From Pseudomonas viridiflava (lineage in GTDB: Bacteria > Pseudomonadota > Gammaproteobacteria > Pseudomonadales > Pseudomonadaceae), in assembly GCF_001642795.1 (NCBI RefSeq), contig NZ_LKEH01000047.1, positions 389,917 through 453,916 on the forward strand: a DNA stretch of 64,000 bases, given 5' to 3'. Made by a program: the position numbers and the translations under genes. A model generated the notes under the pieces. That model had not been told where the DNA came from. It saw only the letters and a program-made list of their open reading frames with translations, and ran no database searches. The first letter of the stretch is position 1. Each line of letters begins with the position of its first letter. Shown here one piece after another: positions 44,682-53,146 of this stretch.

Positions 44682-46507
44682 CGGGGCTTCTCCAGAGACT
44701 TGAGCCACCACGCACGCAGCCCCAGGGTGTAGGGCGGGGTGGTGACCATGGCGAATCGATTGCGATACGCAAGACGATGATTGTTCAGGTACCAGTTCGG
44801 AATGCTGTAGTGCTGGGACAGCAGGACGCGATCCAGCGCGCGGGCGGTGGCCACCTGCTCATCGCGGGTCTGGGCAGCCAGCAGTTTGTTCAGAAGGCCG
44901 TCGACCACCGGATTGGCGACACCTGCGTAGTTCTTGCTGCCGTGGATGGACGCCTGGCTCGAATGAAAGTACTGCCACTGCTCCAGGCCTGGGCTGAGCG
45001 TCTGCTGCAGGGTCATGAGGATCATGTCGAAGTCGAAGCGATCCAGGCGCTGCTTGTACTGTGCGCGGTCCACGGTGCGCAGGCCCGCATTGATGCCCAG
45101 GCGGCGCAGGTCTTCGATGTAGGGCAGCAGAATGCGTTCCAGGCTGGGGTTGACCAGCAGGATTTCGAAACGCAGCGGCTGGTTGTCGGCGTTGAGCAGG
45201 CCCCTGTCGGTAAGCTTCCAGCCTGCGCTGCCCAGCAGACCCAGCGCCTTGCGCAGTGTTTCGCGCGGGATTCCACCACCATCGGTTTTCGAGGGCATGA
45301 ACGGTTGAGTAAAGAGGCTGGGCGGCAGTTGCTCCCGATAGGGCGCCAGTGCCAGCCACTCGCCACCTGTTGGCACTCCGGTCGCGGAAAACTCACTGTT
45401 CGGGTAGTAGCTGGTCGAACGTGCATAGGCATCGCTGAACAGCGTCCGGTTGGTCCATTCGAAGTTGAACAGCAGCCCCAGTGCTTCGCGAACCCGGACA
45501 TCGGCGAACGCCGCGCGGCGGGTGTTCATGAACAACCCCTGGGTCTGGGTCGGGATCCGGTGCGGTATCTGCGCCTTGATCACGTCCCCGTTGGCAACCG
45601 CCGGAAAGTTGTAGCCGTTGGCCCAGTTTTTCGCCTGATGCTCGATATAGATATCGAACTCGCCGCCCTTGAATGCTTCGAAGGCCACGTCGTTGTCGCG
45701 GTAGAACTCCACTTCAACGCGGTCAAAGTTGTACTTGCCGCGGTTGACCGGCAGGTCCTTGCCCCAGTAATCCTTGACCCGTTCGAAGATCAACTGGCGC
45801 CCCGGTTGCACACGAGTGATGCGATAGGGGCCGCTGCCCAGTGGCGGCTCGAAGGTAGTGGCCTTGAAGTCCCGGTCCTTCCAGTAATGCTGCGGCAGTA
45901 CCGGCAGTTCACCCAGACGCAGGATCAGCAGCGGATTACCGGCCCGTTTGAACACGAAGCGGATGCGGTGCCGGTCGAGAATGTCGACGCGCTGCACTTC
46001 CTGCAGGGCGGTGCGGTATTGAGGGTGACCGTCCTTGAGCAGCGTGCGGTACGAGAACGCCACGTCGTAGGCAGTGATCGGCTTGCCATCGTGAAAGCGC
46101 GCCTGAGGGCGGATGTTGAACACCACCCAACTGCGGTCTTCGCTGTATTCGACAGACTGGGCGATCAGGCCGTAGCTGGAGGTCGGCTCATCGCCGGAAG
46201 GATCGTACTGCCCGGTGCCGACCATCAACGTCTCGTTGAGCTCGTTGACGCCGTATTGCAGGAAATTGCCTGTCGATACCGGGCTGGTGCCTTTGAAGGT
46301 GTAGGGGTTGAGCGTGTCGAACGTGCCGAAGGCCATCATTTTCAGGGTGCCACCCTTCGGCGCCTCGGGATTGACCCAGTCGAAGTGAGTGAAGCTTGCC
46401 GGGTACTTGAGGACGCCAAACTGCGCATAACCGTGACTTTCGGTAATGGCTGCATTGGCGCAGAAGCTCAAGGCCAGACTGACGATTAGCAGGAAGGGAC
46501 GTATCAC
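44678..46507 (-). CDS. yejA: Oligopeptide-binding protein YejA, copy 2 (first gene of the yej operon)
   Basis: A 609-residue paralogue of the downstream YejA with the same architecture: FDWVNPEAPKGGTLKMMAFGTFDTLNPYTFKG, LGSGPYRITRVQPGRQLIFERVKDYWGKDLPVNRGKYNFD and VREALGLLFNFEWTNRTLF align with the neighbour. I choose GTG 46507 because it gives a compact signal peptide (VIRPFLLIVSLALSFCANA); ATG 46585 adds 26 residues with no ribosome site, so the exact start is uncertain. It probably arose by tandem duplication. Confidence 0.9.
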   Translation of the reverse strand: MIRPFLLIVSLALSFCANAAITESHGYAQFGVLKYPASFTHFDWVNPEAPKGGTLKMMAFGTFDTLNPYTFKGTSPVSTGNFLQYGVNELNETLMVGTGQYDPSGDEPTSSYGLIAQSVEYSEDRSWVVFNIRPQARFHDGKPITAYDVAFSYRTLLKDGHPQYRTALQEVQRVDILDRHRIRFVFKRAGNPLLILRLGELPVLPQHYWKDRDFKATTFEPPLGSGPYRITRVQPGRQLIFERVKDYWGKDLPVNRGKYNFDRVEVEFYRDNDVAFEAFKGGEFDIYIEHQAKNWANGYNFPAVANGDVIKAQIPHRIPTQTQGLFMNTRRAAFADVRVREALGLLFNFEWTNRTLFSDAYARSTSYYPNSEFSATGVPTGGEWLALAPYREQLPPSLFTQPFMPSKTDGGGIPRETLRKALGLLGSAGWKLTDRGLLNADNQPLRFEILLVNPSLERILLPYIEDLRRLGINAGLRTVDRAQYKQRLDRFDFDMILMTLQQTLSPGLEQWQYFHSSQASIHGSKNYAGVANPVVDGLLNKLLAAQTRDEQVATARALDRVLLSQHYSIPNWYLNNHRLAYRNRFAMVTTPPYTLGLRAWWLKSLEKPR

Positions 46508-46649
46508 GATCCAGGCGACTTGGGCTTTCGGGTCGCTAACAGTAACAGCTTGTCCCGACAGGAAAAAGACTGGAGAAGGGCGCATGACTGGAGAACAACA
46601 GAGTGCAGGTGTTCAGGTCAATTTCGGGCGGTAATACGGAGGCTTTCCT

Positions 46650-46682
46650 GGATCATGCCGATGCAGGGCATCGGCATGATCC
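46650..46682. terminator. 15-bp perfect hairpin after mltD
   Basis: GGATCATGCCGATGC and its exact complement around an AGG loop lie 12 bp beyond the mltD stop codon. There is no T-run on either strand, so it may be a weak terminator or an mRNA 3'-end protector. Confidence 0.5.
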
Positions 46683-46693
46683 GGAGCAGTTCA

Positions 46694-48295
46694 TCAGTGT
46701 GGCAGATAGACCGTGAGGGTCTGGCCGGGCTTGAGGGCCTGGCCGGTACGCGGGTTCCAGCGCTTGAGATGTTGCATCTCGACGTTGAAGCGCTTGGCGA
46801 CCAGATACATCGAGTCACCTTTCTGGATCTTGTACTGCATGGATTTCTTTTCGCCATCCTTGCTGCTGGCGCTGGCAACGGCCTTGCTGCTGATTTTGCT
46901 GGTTTTGCTGTTGTCCTGCATCACCAGAGTCTGACCGATCTTGAGCTTGTGGCCGGACAACTTGTTCCAGCGCTGCAAATCCTCCACATCGACCTTGTTG
47001 GCCTGTGCGATGGTGGTCAGGTTGTCGCCGTTCCTCACTTTGTAGGTGCGGCTGCGAGCAGGCTTTTCATTGCTGGCCAGTGCTTCGAACACCGGCTGCG
47101 AGGTGTTCAGGCCCGGCTTGACCGGAATGCTCAACGACTGGCCAGCTTTCAGGCGATTGCCTGCCAGCTTGTTGTTGCTCTTGATCGAGCTTACGGTGAC
47201 CTGATAACGGCTTGCGAGGCTTTCAAGCGTGTCGCCACGGCGAACGCGGTAAGGCTGCCAGGCGACCAGCTCTTCCTGCTTCATGGTCGACAGGCTGGCG
47301 GTCAACAGCTGCGCCTTGGACGTCGGCACCAGCAGATGCTGGGGGCCGTCGATGGTCAGGCGCTTCTTGAAAGCAGGGTTGAGCTGGATAAGCTCGTCTT
47401 CGTCGATATCGGCGGCGCTCGCCACCTTGGACAGATCGACGCGCTTGTTGAGCTCGACGACTTCGAAGTAGGGTTCGTTGGCAATCGGGTTCAGATTGAC
47501 GCCATAGGCTTCCGGCGACAGCACCACCTGTGACAGCGCCAGCAACTTGGGCACGTAATCACGGGTTTCCTGCGGCAGCGGCAGGTTCCAGTAGTCAGTC
47601 GGCAGGTTGAGCTTGTCGTTACGTTCGATGGCGCGGCTGACCGTGCCTTCTCCGGCGTTGTAGGCCGCGAGCGCCAGCAGCCAGTCACCGTTGAACATGT
47701 CGTGCAGACGTGTCAGGTAATCCAGTGCGGCAACGGTCGACGCCTGAATGTCGCGGCGTCCGTCGTAGAAATTGGTCTGACGCAGATTGAAGTAGCGCCC
47801 CGTCGACGGGATGAACTGCCAGAGGCCTACGGCCTGGCTGCGCGAGACGGCCATCGGGTTGTAGGCGCTTTCGATCACGGGAAGCAGGGCCAGTTCGAGC
47901 GGCATGTTTCGCTCTTCCAGACGCTCGACGATGTAATGCATGTAAAGACTGCCGCGCTCGCCAGCGTTTTCCAGAAAGGAAGGGTTGTTGGCGAACCAGA
48001 GGCGTTGCTGATCGATGCGAGGGTTCTGATCGTTACCCTGCTGCAACTGGAAACCCTGACGCATACGCTCCCAGACATCCTGAGGCGGTGCCTGCGGGGT
48101 GGCGGTCTTGTTGGTCAGAAAGATGGGTTTTTGCTTGATGCCGGTGGCCAGATTCGGCGCGCGGTATGAGCTGGAAGAATCTACGTGGGCTGTGCTCTGA
48201 CAGCCGACCAGAAGCGCACTCGCTGCTACAGCCACGGCCTGGGCCAACCGAGTCAATGCGTCCGAATTTACAGGCTTGCTAATAGATGACGACAT
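46694..48295 (-). CDS. mltD: Membrane-bound lytic murein transglycosylase D (three LysM)
   Basis: A 533-residue outer-membrane lipoprotein that cleaves peptidoglycan glycan strands. The signal ends at a lipobox LVGC with Cys32. The SLT catalytic domain has the glutamate E142 in LALLPVIESAYNP and the motifs AVGLWQFIPSTGRYF and LALAAYNAGEGTV. Three LysM repeats follow (YRVRRGDTLESLA..., YKVRNGDNLTTIA..., YKIQKGDSMYLVA...) in the last 190 residues. It is divergent in function from, but co-directional with, the downstream yej operon, separated by a hairpin. Confidence 0.94.
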   Translation of the reverse strand: MSSSISKPVNSDALTRLAQAVAVAASALLVGCQSTAHVDSSSSYRAPNLATGIKQKPIFLTNKTATPQAPPQDVWERMRQGFQLQQGNDQNPRIDQQRLWFANNPSFLENAGERGSLYMHYIVERLEERNMPLELALLPVIESAYNPMAVSRSQAVGLWQFIPSTGRYFNLRQTNFYDGRRDIQASTVAALDYLTRLHDMFNGDWLLALAAYNAGEGTVSRAIERNDKLNLPTDYWNLPLPQETRDYVPKLLALSQVVLSPEAYGVNLNPIANEPYFEVVELNKRVDLSKVASAADIDEDELIQLNPAFKKRLTIDGPQHLLVPTSKAQLLTASLSTMKQEELVAWQPYRVRRGDTLESLASRYQVTVSSIKSNNKLAGNRLKAGQSLSIPVKPGLNTSQPVFEALASNEKPARSRTYKVRNGDNLTTIAQANKVDVEDLQRWNKLSGHKLKIGQTLVMQDNSKTSKISSKAVASASSKDGEKKSMQYKIQKGDSMYLVAKRFNVEMQHLKRWNPRTGQALKPGQTLTVYLPH

Positions 48296-48394
48296 TGTTC
48301 GGGGGGTATATCCAGACGAAAATGTCGGGCGATTCTAGAAAGCGTGCTGCCGCTGGTCAACCTTTCAGAATTTTATTGCGATTTGGCGGTCGCT

Positions 48395-49174
48395 TCAGAA
48401 CTTGTCTTTCCATGCCCTCAAGCGGGCAAAGACCGCACTCTGCGAGGTGTTTTCCACGCCGGCCCGTTCGTCCGCTTTTTCTTTAACGGATGTTTCATGG
48501 GTACGCAGGAAGGGGTTGGTGCGTCGTTCAAGCGCCAGATTGGAAGGCAGGGTGATACGATTTTCCTCACGCAACTGAATGACCTCGGCAAGACGCTCGG
48601 CGATATCCTTGTTGGCGGGCTCGACGGCCTGAGCGAACTTGAGGTTGCTCAGCGTGTACTCGTGGGCGCAGTAGATCAGGGTGGTGTCCGGCAGGGCGGC
48701 CAGTCGGCCGAGCGATGTATGCATCTGCTCCGGTGTGCCTTCGAACAGCCTGCCGCAGCCTGCTGCAAACAGGGTGTCGCCGCAGAACAGCAGCGGCCGG
48801 GTGGCGTCATCGTGGTAGAAGGCTATATGGCCGAGGGTATGTCCCGGAACCGCGTGAACGGTGAAGTCCAGACCCAGCACTGTAATGACGTCATGGTCGA
48901 CAAGCGCAACGTCGCGCGCAGGGATGGTCTCCGCCTGCGGCCCCAGCACTCTGGCGTTCGTCATTTGCTTGATCTGCGCGACACCGCCTACGTGATCGTT
49001 GTGATGATGCGTGATCAGGATATCGGTGAGCTGATGATCCGGGTGATCGTTCAGCCAGGCCAGCACCGGGGCTGCGTCTCCCGGATCGACCACGGCGCAG
49101 CGTTTGGCCGAAAGGTCTTGTAACAACCAGATGTAGTTGTCATTGAAAGCGGGAAGGGCATGGATCTGTATCAT
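48395..49174 (-). CDS. gloB: Hydroxyacylglutathione hydrolase (glyoxalase II)
   Basis: A 259-residue metallo-beta-lactamase-fold enzyme that hydrolyses S-D-lactoylglutathione in methylglyoxal detoxification. The metal motif THHHNDHVGG, further ligands in VPGHTLGH, CGDTLFAAGCGRLFEGT and HEYTLSN are all present. ATG 49174 gives the family N terminus MIQIHALPAFNDNYIW; longer starts would run into the divergent methyltransferase gene. It sits in the conserved mltD-gloB/methyltransferase-rnhA-dnaQ neighbourhood. Confidence 0.96.
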   Translation of the reverse strand: MIQIHALPAFNDNYIWLLQDLSAKRCAVVDPGDAAPVLAWLNDHPDHQLTDILITHHHNDHVGGVAQIKQMTNARVLGPQAETIPARDVALVDHDVITVLGLDFTVHAVPGHTLGHIAFYHDDATRPLLFCGDTLFAAGCGRLFEGTPEQMHTSLGRLAALPDTTLIYCAHEYTLSNLKFAQAVEPANKDIAERLAEVIQLREENRITLPSNLALERRTNPFLRTHETSVKEKADERAGVENTSQSAVFARLRAWKDKF

Positions 49175-49255
49175 GGCGCAGTTCGCATCGCAGGGAACAA
49201 TCGTGCATCTTAGAGTCTGTTGCCGTTGTATGCGAGCACCTCTGGAGGAGAACTC

Positions 49256-50014
49256 ATGACCGATGAAGCGTTCGCTCAGGCTGATCCTGAGTGGCTTGCC
49301 CTGATCAGCGCCGCTCGCCAATGGCTGTCCGGCCCGCTGGGCCAGCTTCTGCTCGAAGAGGAGCGCCGGGTTCTGGAAGAGGAACTCGGCCGCTACTTTG
49401 GCGGCTACCTTGTGCATTACGGGCCGTCGGCCGAAACCCCGCCGGTGGCGCATCAGGTGCAGCGCAATGTGCGGCTCGGCGCGCCATTGCCGGGGGTCGA
49501 AATCGTCTGTGAAGAACAGGCCTGGCCGTTGAGCGAGCACGCCGCCGATGTGGTGGTGCTGCAACATGGTCTGGATTTCTGCCTGTCGCCCCATGGCCTG
49601 CTGCGTGAAGCTGCCAGCAGCGTGCGGCCGGGCGGGCACTTGCTGATCATTGGCATCAATCCCTGGAGCGCCTGGGGCGTACGCCATGTTTTTGCCCGCG
49701 ATGCTTTGCGCAAGGCCCGTTGCATCTCGCCTTCACGCGTTGCCGACTGGCTCAACCTGCTGGGCTTCGCGCTGGAGAAACGCCGCTTCGGATGCTATCG
49801 TCCGCCCCTTGCTTCGGCGGCGTGGCAGGCACGGCTTCTAGGGCTGGAAAACCTTGGCGAAGGGCGACAGAGCCCCGGCGGCGGCTTCTATCTTTTGGTC
49901 GCACGCAAGCTTGTAGTGGGCCTCAGGCCATTGCGCCAGGTGCGTCGCGAACCGATGGGCAAGCTGATTCCGCTGCCCATGGCCAAGGTCAGCCGCACCA
50001 CTCAGGACTCCTGA
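49256..50014 (+). CDS. Predicted class I methyltransferase, YafS-like
   Basis: A 252-residue cytoplasmic protein in the position of E. coli yafS (between gloB and rnhA). The later class I methyltransferase elements are visible (DVVVLQHGLDFCLSPHGLLREAASSVRPGGHLLIIGINPWS), but the expected glycine-rich SAM motif I is only YGPSAE. GGAGGAG lies 5 bp before the ATG. The substrate is unknown; the YafS family has no firmly assigned reaction. Confidence 0.82.
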   Translation: MTDEAFAQADPEWLALISAARQWLSGPLGQLLLEEERRVLEEELGRYFGGYLVHYGPSAETPPVAHQVQRNVRLGAPLPGVEIVCEEQAWPLSEHAADVVVLQHGLDFCLSPHGLLREAASSVRPGGHLLIIGINPWSAWGVRHVFARDALRKARCISPSRVADWLNLLGFALEKRRFGCYRPPLASAAWQARLLGLENLGEGRQSPGGGFYLLVARKLVVGLRPLRQVRREPMGKLIPLPMAKVSRTTQDS

Positions 50015-50066
50015 GTCCAGACCTGCCCACGCCCGCCATGAAGCCCATCATTCTGGAAAGGTTGTA

Positions 50067-50519
50067 ATGAGCGATAGCGTAGAACTCTTCACTGACGGCG
50101 CCTGCAAAGGCAACCCCGGCCCCGGCGGCTGGGGCGCACTGCTGGTCTGCAAGGGCGTCGAAAAAGAGCTGTGGGGCGGCGAAGCCAACACCACCAACAA
50201 CCGCATGGAACTGACCGGCGCCATCCGCGGCCTCGAAGAGCTCAAGCGTCCCTGCGAAGTCACGCTGGTCACCGACTCGCAATACGTGATGAAAGGCATC
50301 ACCGAGTGGATGGTCAACTGGAAGAAACGCGGCTGGAAAACCGCAGCCAAGGAACCGGTCAAGAATGCCGATCTCTGGCAGCAACTGGACGAACAGGTCA
50401 GCCGACACACCGTGAAATGGCAATGGGTACGCGGTCATATCGGCCATCCCGGCAACGAACGTGCCGACCAGTTGGCCAACCGTGGCGTCGACGAGGTGCG
50501 TGGCATCAAGCACGGCTAG
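50067..50519 (+). CDS. rnhA: Ribonuclease HI
   Basis: A 150-residue endonuclease that degrades the RNA strand of RNA:DNA hybrids. The catalytic set D10 (FTDGACKGNPGPGGWG), E48 (NNRMELTGA), D70 (VTDSQYV) and D134 (NERAD) with the conserved H124 matches E. coli RNase HI residue for residue. It is upstream of dnaQ, as in many gamma-proteobacteria. Confidence 0.97.
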   Translation: MSDSVELFTDGACKGNPGPGGWGALLVCKGVEKELWGGEANTTNNRMELTGAIRGLEELKRPCEVTLVTDSQYVMKGITEWMVNWKKRGWKTAAKEPVKNADLWQQLDEQVSRHTVKWQWVRGHIGHPGNERADQLANRGVDEVRGIKHG

Positions 50520-50617
50520 ACTGACATCGTCCTGTCTGCCGCAGGGTGAGGCAGGGGAACAGGCTGGCAAGGGCTGCAACATGCTAATATCGCGGCCTGC
50601 AAACGAGGCATCAGTTC

Positions 50618-51397
50618 ATGGCATTGCAAAACACAGACAACAGATCGATCGTACTCGACACCGAAACCACCGGTATGCCGGTGACCGACGGGCACCGCAT
50701 CATCGAGATCGGTTGCGTCGAGCTGATCGGCCGTCGCCTGACCGGGCGGCATTTTCACGTTTACCTGCAACCTGATCGCGAGAGCGATGAAGGCGCCATC
50801 GGCGTGCACGGTATCACCAACGAATTTCTGGTCGGCAAGCCGCGCTTTGCCGAAGTCGCCGATGAATTCTTCGAGTTCATCAAGGGCGCTCAGCTGATCA
50901 TCCACAACGCGGCGTTCGACGTTGGCTTCATCAACAACGAATTTGCGTTGATGGGCGCTCACGACAAGACCGACATCACCCAGCACTGTACGGTGCTCGA
51001 CACCCTGATGATGGCCCGCGAGCGGCATCCGGGGCAGCGCAACAGCCTCGATGCACTCTGCAAGCGTTACGGCGTCGACAACTCGGGTCGTGAACTGCAC
51101 GGCGCCTTGCTCGACTCCGAGATTCTGGCTGACGTTTATCTGGCAATGACCGGCGGACAGACTAGTCTGTCGCTGGCGGGCAATGCGTCCGATGGCAATG
51201 GTTCGGATGGTGGGTCGAGCAATCGTGGCAGTGAGATCCGCCGCCTGCCTGCCGATCGCACCCCTTGCAGAATCATTCATGCCAGCGAAAGTGAACTGGC
51301 CGAGCATGAAGTGCGTATGTCTACGATCGCCAAGGCATCCGGCGCGCCTGCGCTGTGGGTGCAACTGCTGGAGGCCCAGGCGCAGGTTTCATCCTGA
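50618..51397 (+). CDS. dnaQ: DNA polymerase III epsilon subunit (3'-5' proofreading)
   Basis: A 259-residue exonuclease that edits replication errors within Pol III core. DnaQ motifs: ExoI VLDTETTG (D14, E16), ExoII HNAAFDVGFINNEF and ExoIII HGALLDSEIL. A low-complexity Gly/Ser/Asn linker (SDGNGSDGGSSNRGSE) separates the nuclease domain from a C-terminal tail that should contact the alpha subunit. Followed 22 bp later by an acetyltransferase gene in the same direction. Confidence 0.95.
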   Translation: MALQNTDNRSIVLDTETTGMPVTDGHRIIEIGCVELIGRRLTGRHFHVYLQPDRESDEGAIGVHGITNEFLVGKPRFAEVADEFFEFIKGAQLIIHNAAFDVGFINNEFALMGAHDKTDITQHCTVLDTLMMARERHPGQRNSLDALCKRYGVDNSGRELHGALLDSEILADVYLAMTGGQTSLSLAGNASDGNGSDGGSSNRGSEIRRLPADRTPCRIIHASESELAEHEVRMSTIAKASGAPALWVQLLEAQAQVSS

Positions 51398-51419
51398 CAG
51401 CAACCGGCAAAGTGGTGAC

Positions 51420-51977
51420 ATGACTGTGGCAAACCCTGCTCTGAGTATCCGCGTCGCGGACGAATGCTTCGAGGATTACATCCTCAACAGCGAATTCACG
51501 TTTACCGTTCGCGGTTACGCAACGCCGAAGGTCGGGGAAAGCGTCGAGTCCTGGCAGGTGGAGCCGGTAGAGCCTTACCGCAAGAATTACGGCATCGACT
51601 CACAGGAGTTCTGTGATTACCGGGATTCTGCCGGCAGCTCGGTGCTGGTTGCGTGGCTGGATGGGCGGGCAGTCGGGCACATGGTGCTCAGGACCCACTG
51701 GAGCGGGTATGCCTATATCGATGAGTTGGCCGTCGACGAGTCGGCGCGACGTCATGGTGTCGCGCGGTCACTGCTGGACGTCGCCCAGTTCTGGAGTCGC
51801 AAGCGCAACCTTCCCGGCATCATGCTGGAAACCCAGAACAACAATCTGGCGGCCTGCAAGCTATATGAGCAGTGTGGATTCGTGGTTGGCGGTGTGGACC
51901 ACATGCGCTACAGGGGTATCGATCCGCAGACCCGCGAATCGGCGATCTTCTGGTATCTGATCTTTCCCCAGCCCTGA
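51420..51977 (+). CDS. GNAT acetyltransferase, streptothricin-acetyltransferase-like
   Basis: A 185-residue cytoplasmic acetyl-CoA-dependent N-acetyltransferase. The acetyl-CoA loop is VDESARRHGVARSLLD. The downstream part (PGIMLETQNNNLAACKLYEQCGFVVGG) closely resembles the streptothricin/nourseothricin acetyltransferases I remember, as does the N-terminal VEPYRKNYG. ATG 51420 is the only sensible start, since longer frames lie within dnaQ. It is probably co-transcribed with dnaQ. Resistance is possible but unproven; chromosomal homologues may have other substrates. Confidence 0.85.
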   Translation: MTVANPALSIRVADECFEDYILNSEFTFTVRGYATPKVGESVESWQVEPVEPYRKNYGIDSQEFCDYRDSAGSSVLVAWLDGRAVGHMVLRTHWSGYAYIDELAVDESARRHGVARSLLDVAQFWSRKRNLPGIMLETQNNNLAACKLYEQCGFVVGGVDHMRYRGIDPQTRESAIFWYLIFPQP

Positions 51978-52009
51978 TTCGCGCATGAACAGGGCCTGAT
52001 TGTTGGGGT

Positions 52010-52222
52010 TTACTTCGGCAGGCGGGTCATCTTCACGCCGGACTGCACCAGTTCGAAATCGTCCCCACCCAGATGCTTGACCCGGTCGCCGATAGCCAGG
52101 CGATAAGTGATCACAGGCTGACCCTGAGCCTCATCGGGCTGCGATTCATGAAATTCATGCACCGGATAAACGCGACCTTCCGCATCTCTGGCATGAAATT
52201 GTCCGACGAGAACTGAAGCCAT
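52010..52222 (-). CDS. Conserved small hypothetical protein (70 residues)
   Basis: A 70-residue soluble protein beginning MASVLVGQFHARDAEGRVYPVHEF and ending GVKMTRLPK. It looks like a compact beta-rich fold (RVKHLGGDDFELVQSGVKM). The downstream ATG at 52222 is preferred because the upstream extension (from 52318) looks non-coding; a GAGG lies 11 bp upstream. I do not recognise a named family. It stands alone between the acetyltransferase and the reductase genes. Confidence 0.6.
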   Translation of the reverse strand: MASVLVGQFHARDAEGRVYPVHEFHESQPDEAQGQPVITYRLAIGDRVKHLGGDDFELVQSGVKMTRLPK

Positions 52223-52434
52223 TTGCTTTGAAACCTCTGAAACTGAATATAACTGCTGGTTTACGAATTCATCGAGGGGTGTAGACCACTGATTTATAGG
52301 GGAGTTTGCCGCCTGCAAAAAAATAGTCGGCGCTTGTTTCTGCCGGGGCAGGGAATGAAAGCGCCTTCGGTTCGTCTAAACCCCTTGCGTGATCTATACC
52401 TTACCCTTTCATGAATCAGATGACGGATATTTCC

Positions 52435-52995
52435 ATGAGCCAGATTCATTCCATCGCCGTATTGGTCGGCAGTCTACGCAAAGCGTCCATCAACCGTAAG
52501 ATCGCCCTTGCTCTGGCGGAGCTGGCCCCTGCGAGTTTAAAGCTGAATATCGTCGAAATTGGCGATCTGCCGCTATACAACGAAGACATCGATGGCGAAT
52601 CTGTTCCGCCTGCCTACACCGCGTTTCGCGAGCAACTCGCGGCCGCTGACGGGTTTCTTTTCGTGACGCCCGAGTACAACCGCTCGGTGCCAGGTGCTCT
52701 TAAAAATGCCATTGATGTTGGCTCGCGCCCTTACGGCAAAAGTGCGTTCAGCGGTAAGCCGGGTGCGGTCATCAGTGCGTCCCCCGGCGCGATCGGCGGC
52801 TTTGCTGCAAACCATCACCTGCGCCAGTCGCTGGTATTTCTGGATGTGCCTTGTCTGCAGCAGCCGGAAGCCTATCTGGGCAATGCCGGCACATTTTTCG
52901 ATGAGGCCGGTACGCTGTCCGAAAAGACACGACCTTTCCTGCAGAGCTTCATCAACGCGTTCGCCGCCTGGGTCGAAAAGAACCACAAGGCTTGA
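52435..52995 (+). CDS. NAD(P)H-dependent FMN reductase (ChrR/azoreductase-like flavoprotein)
   Basis: A 186-residue flavodoxin-fold reductase that transfers electrons from NAD(P)H to quinones, chromate or azo compounds; the physiological acceptor is not predictable. The phosphate-binding loop is VGSLRKASINRKIA and the FMN-binding TPEYNRSVPGALKNAIDVGSRP is canonical; a second glycine-rich loop SASPGAIGGFAANHHLRQ follows. ATG 52435 gives the family start MSQIHSIAVLVGS; two in-frame upstream ATGs (52411, 52420) are possible. Monocistronic. Confidence 0.9.
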   Translation: MSQIHSIAVLVGSLRKASINRKIALALAELAPASLKLNIVEIGDLPLYNEDIDGESVPPAYTAFREQLAAADGFLFVTPEYNRSVPGALKNAIDVGSRPYGKSAFSGKPGAVISASPGAIGGFAANHHLRQSLVFLDVPCLQQPEAYLGNAGTFFDEAGTLSEKTRPFLQSFINAFAAWVEKNHKA

Positions 52996-53146
52996 GTGCC
53001 GTGCGCTGATTGGTCCCCGCTCAGGCGGGCTGACGAATTGTCTTATGTAACGCAGTTCTTCGGCTGCAATCAATAAGCTGTTTCCTTTTGTCCCTGTGCA
53101 CGCTGTCGAACAGCTTGCGCAGGGCATGATTTCAAGGAAACAGTAC

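Noticed and set aside
44603..46489. A 628-codon plus-strand frame opposite yejA copy 2
   Set aside because: Antisense to a clear binding-protein gene; no ribosome site and no domain.
53096..53146. GTG 53096 as start of the giant toxin gene
   Set aside because: There is no Shine-Dalgarno before it, whereas ATG 53147 has AAGGA at 8 bp.
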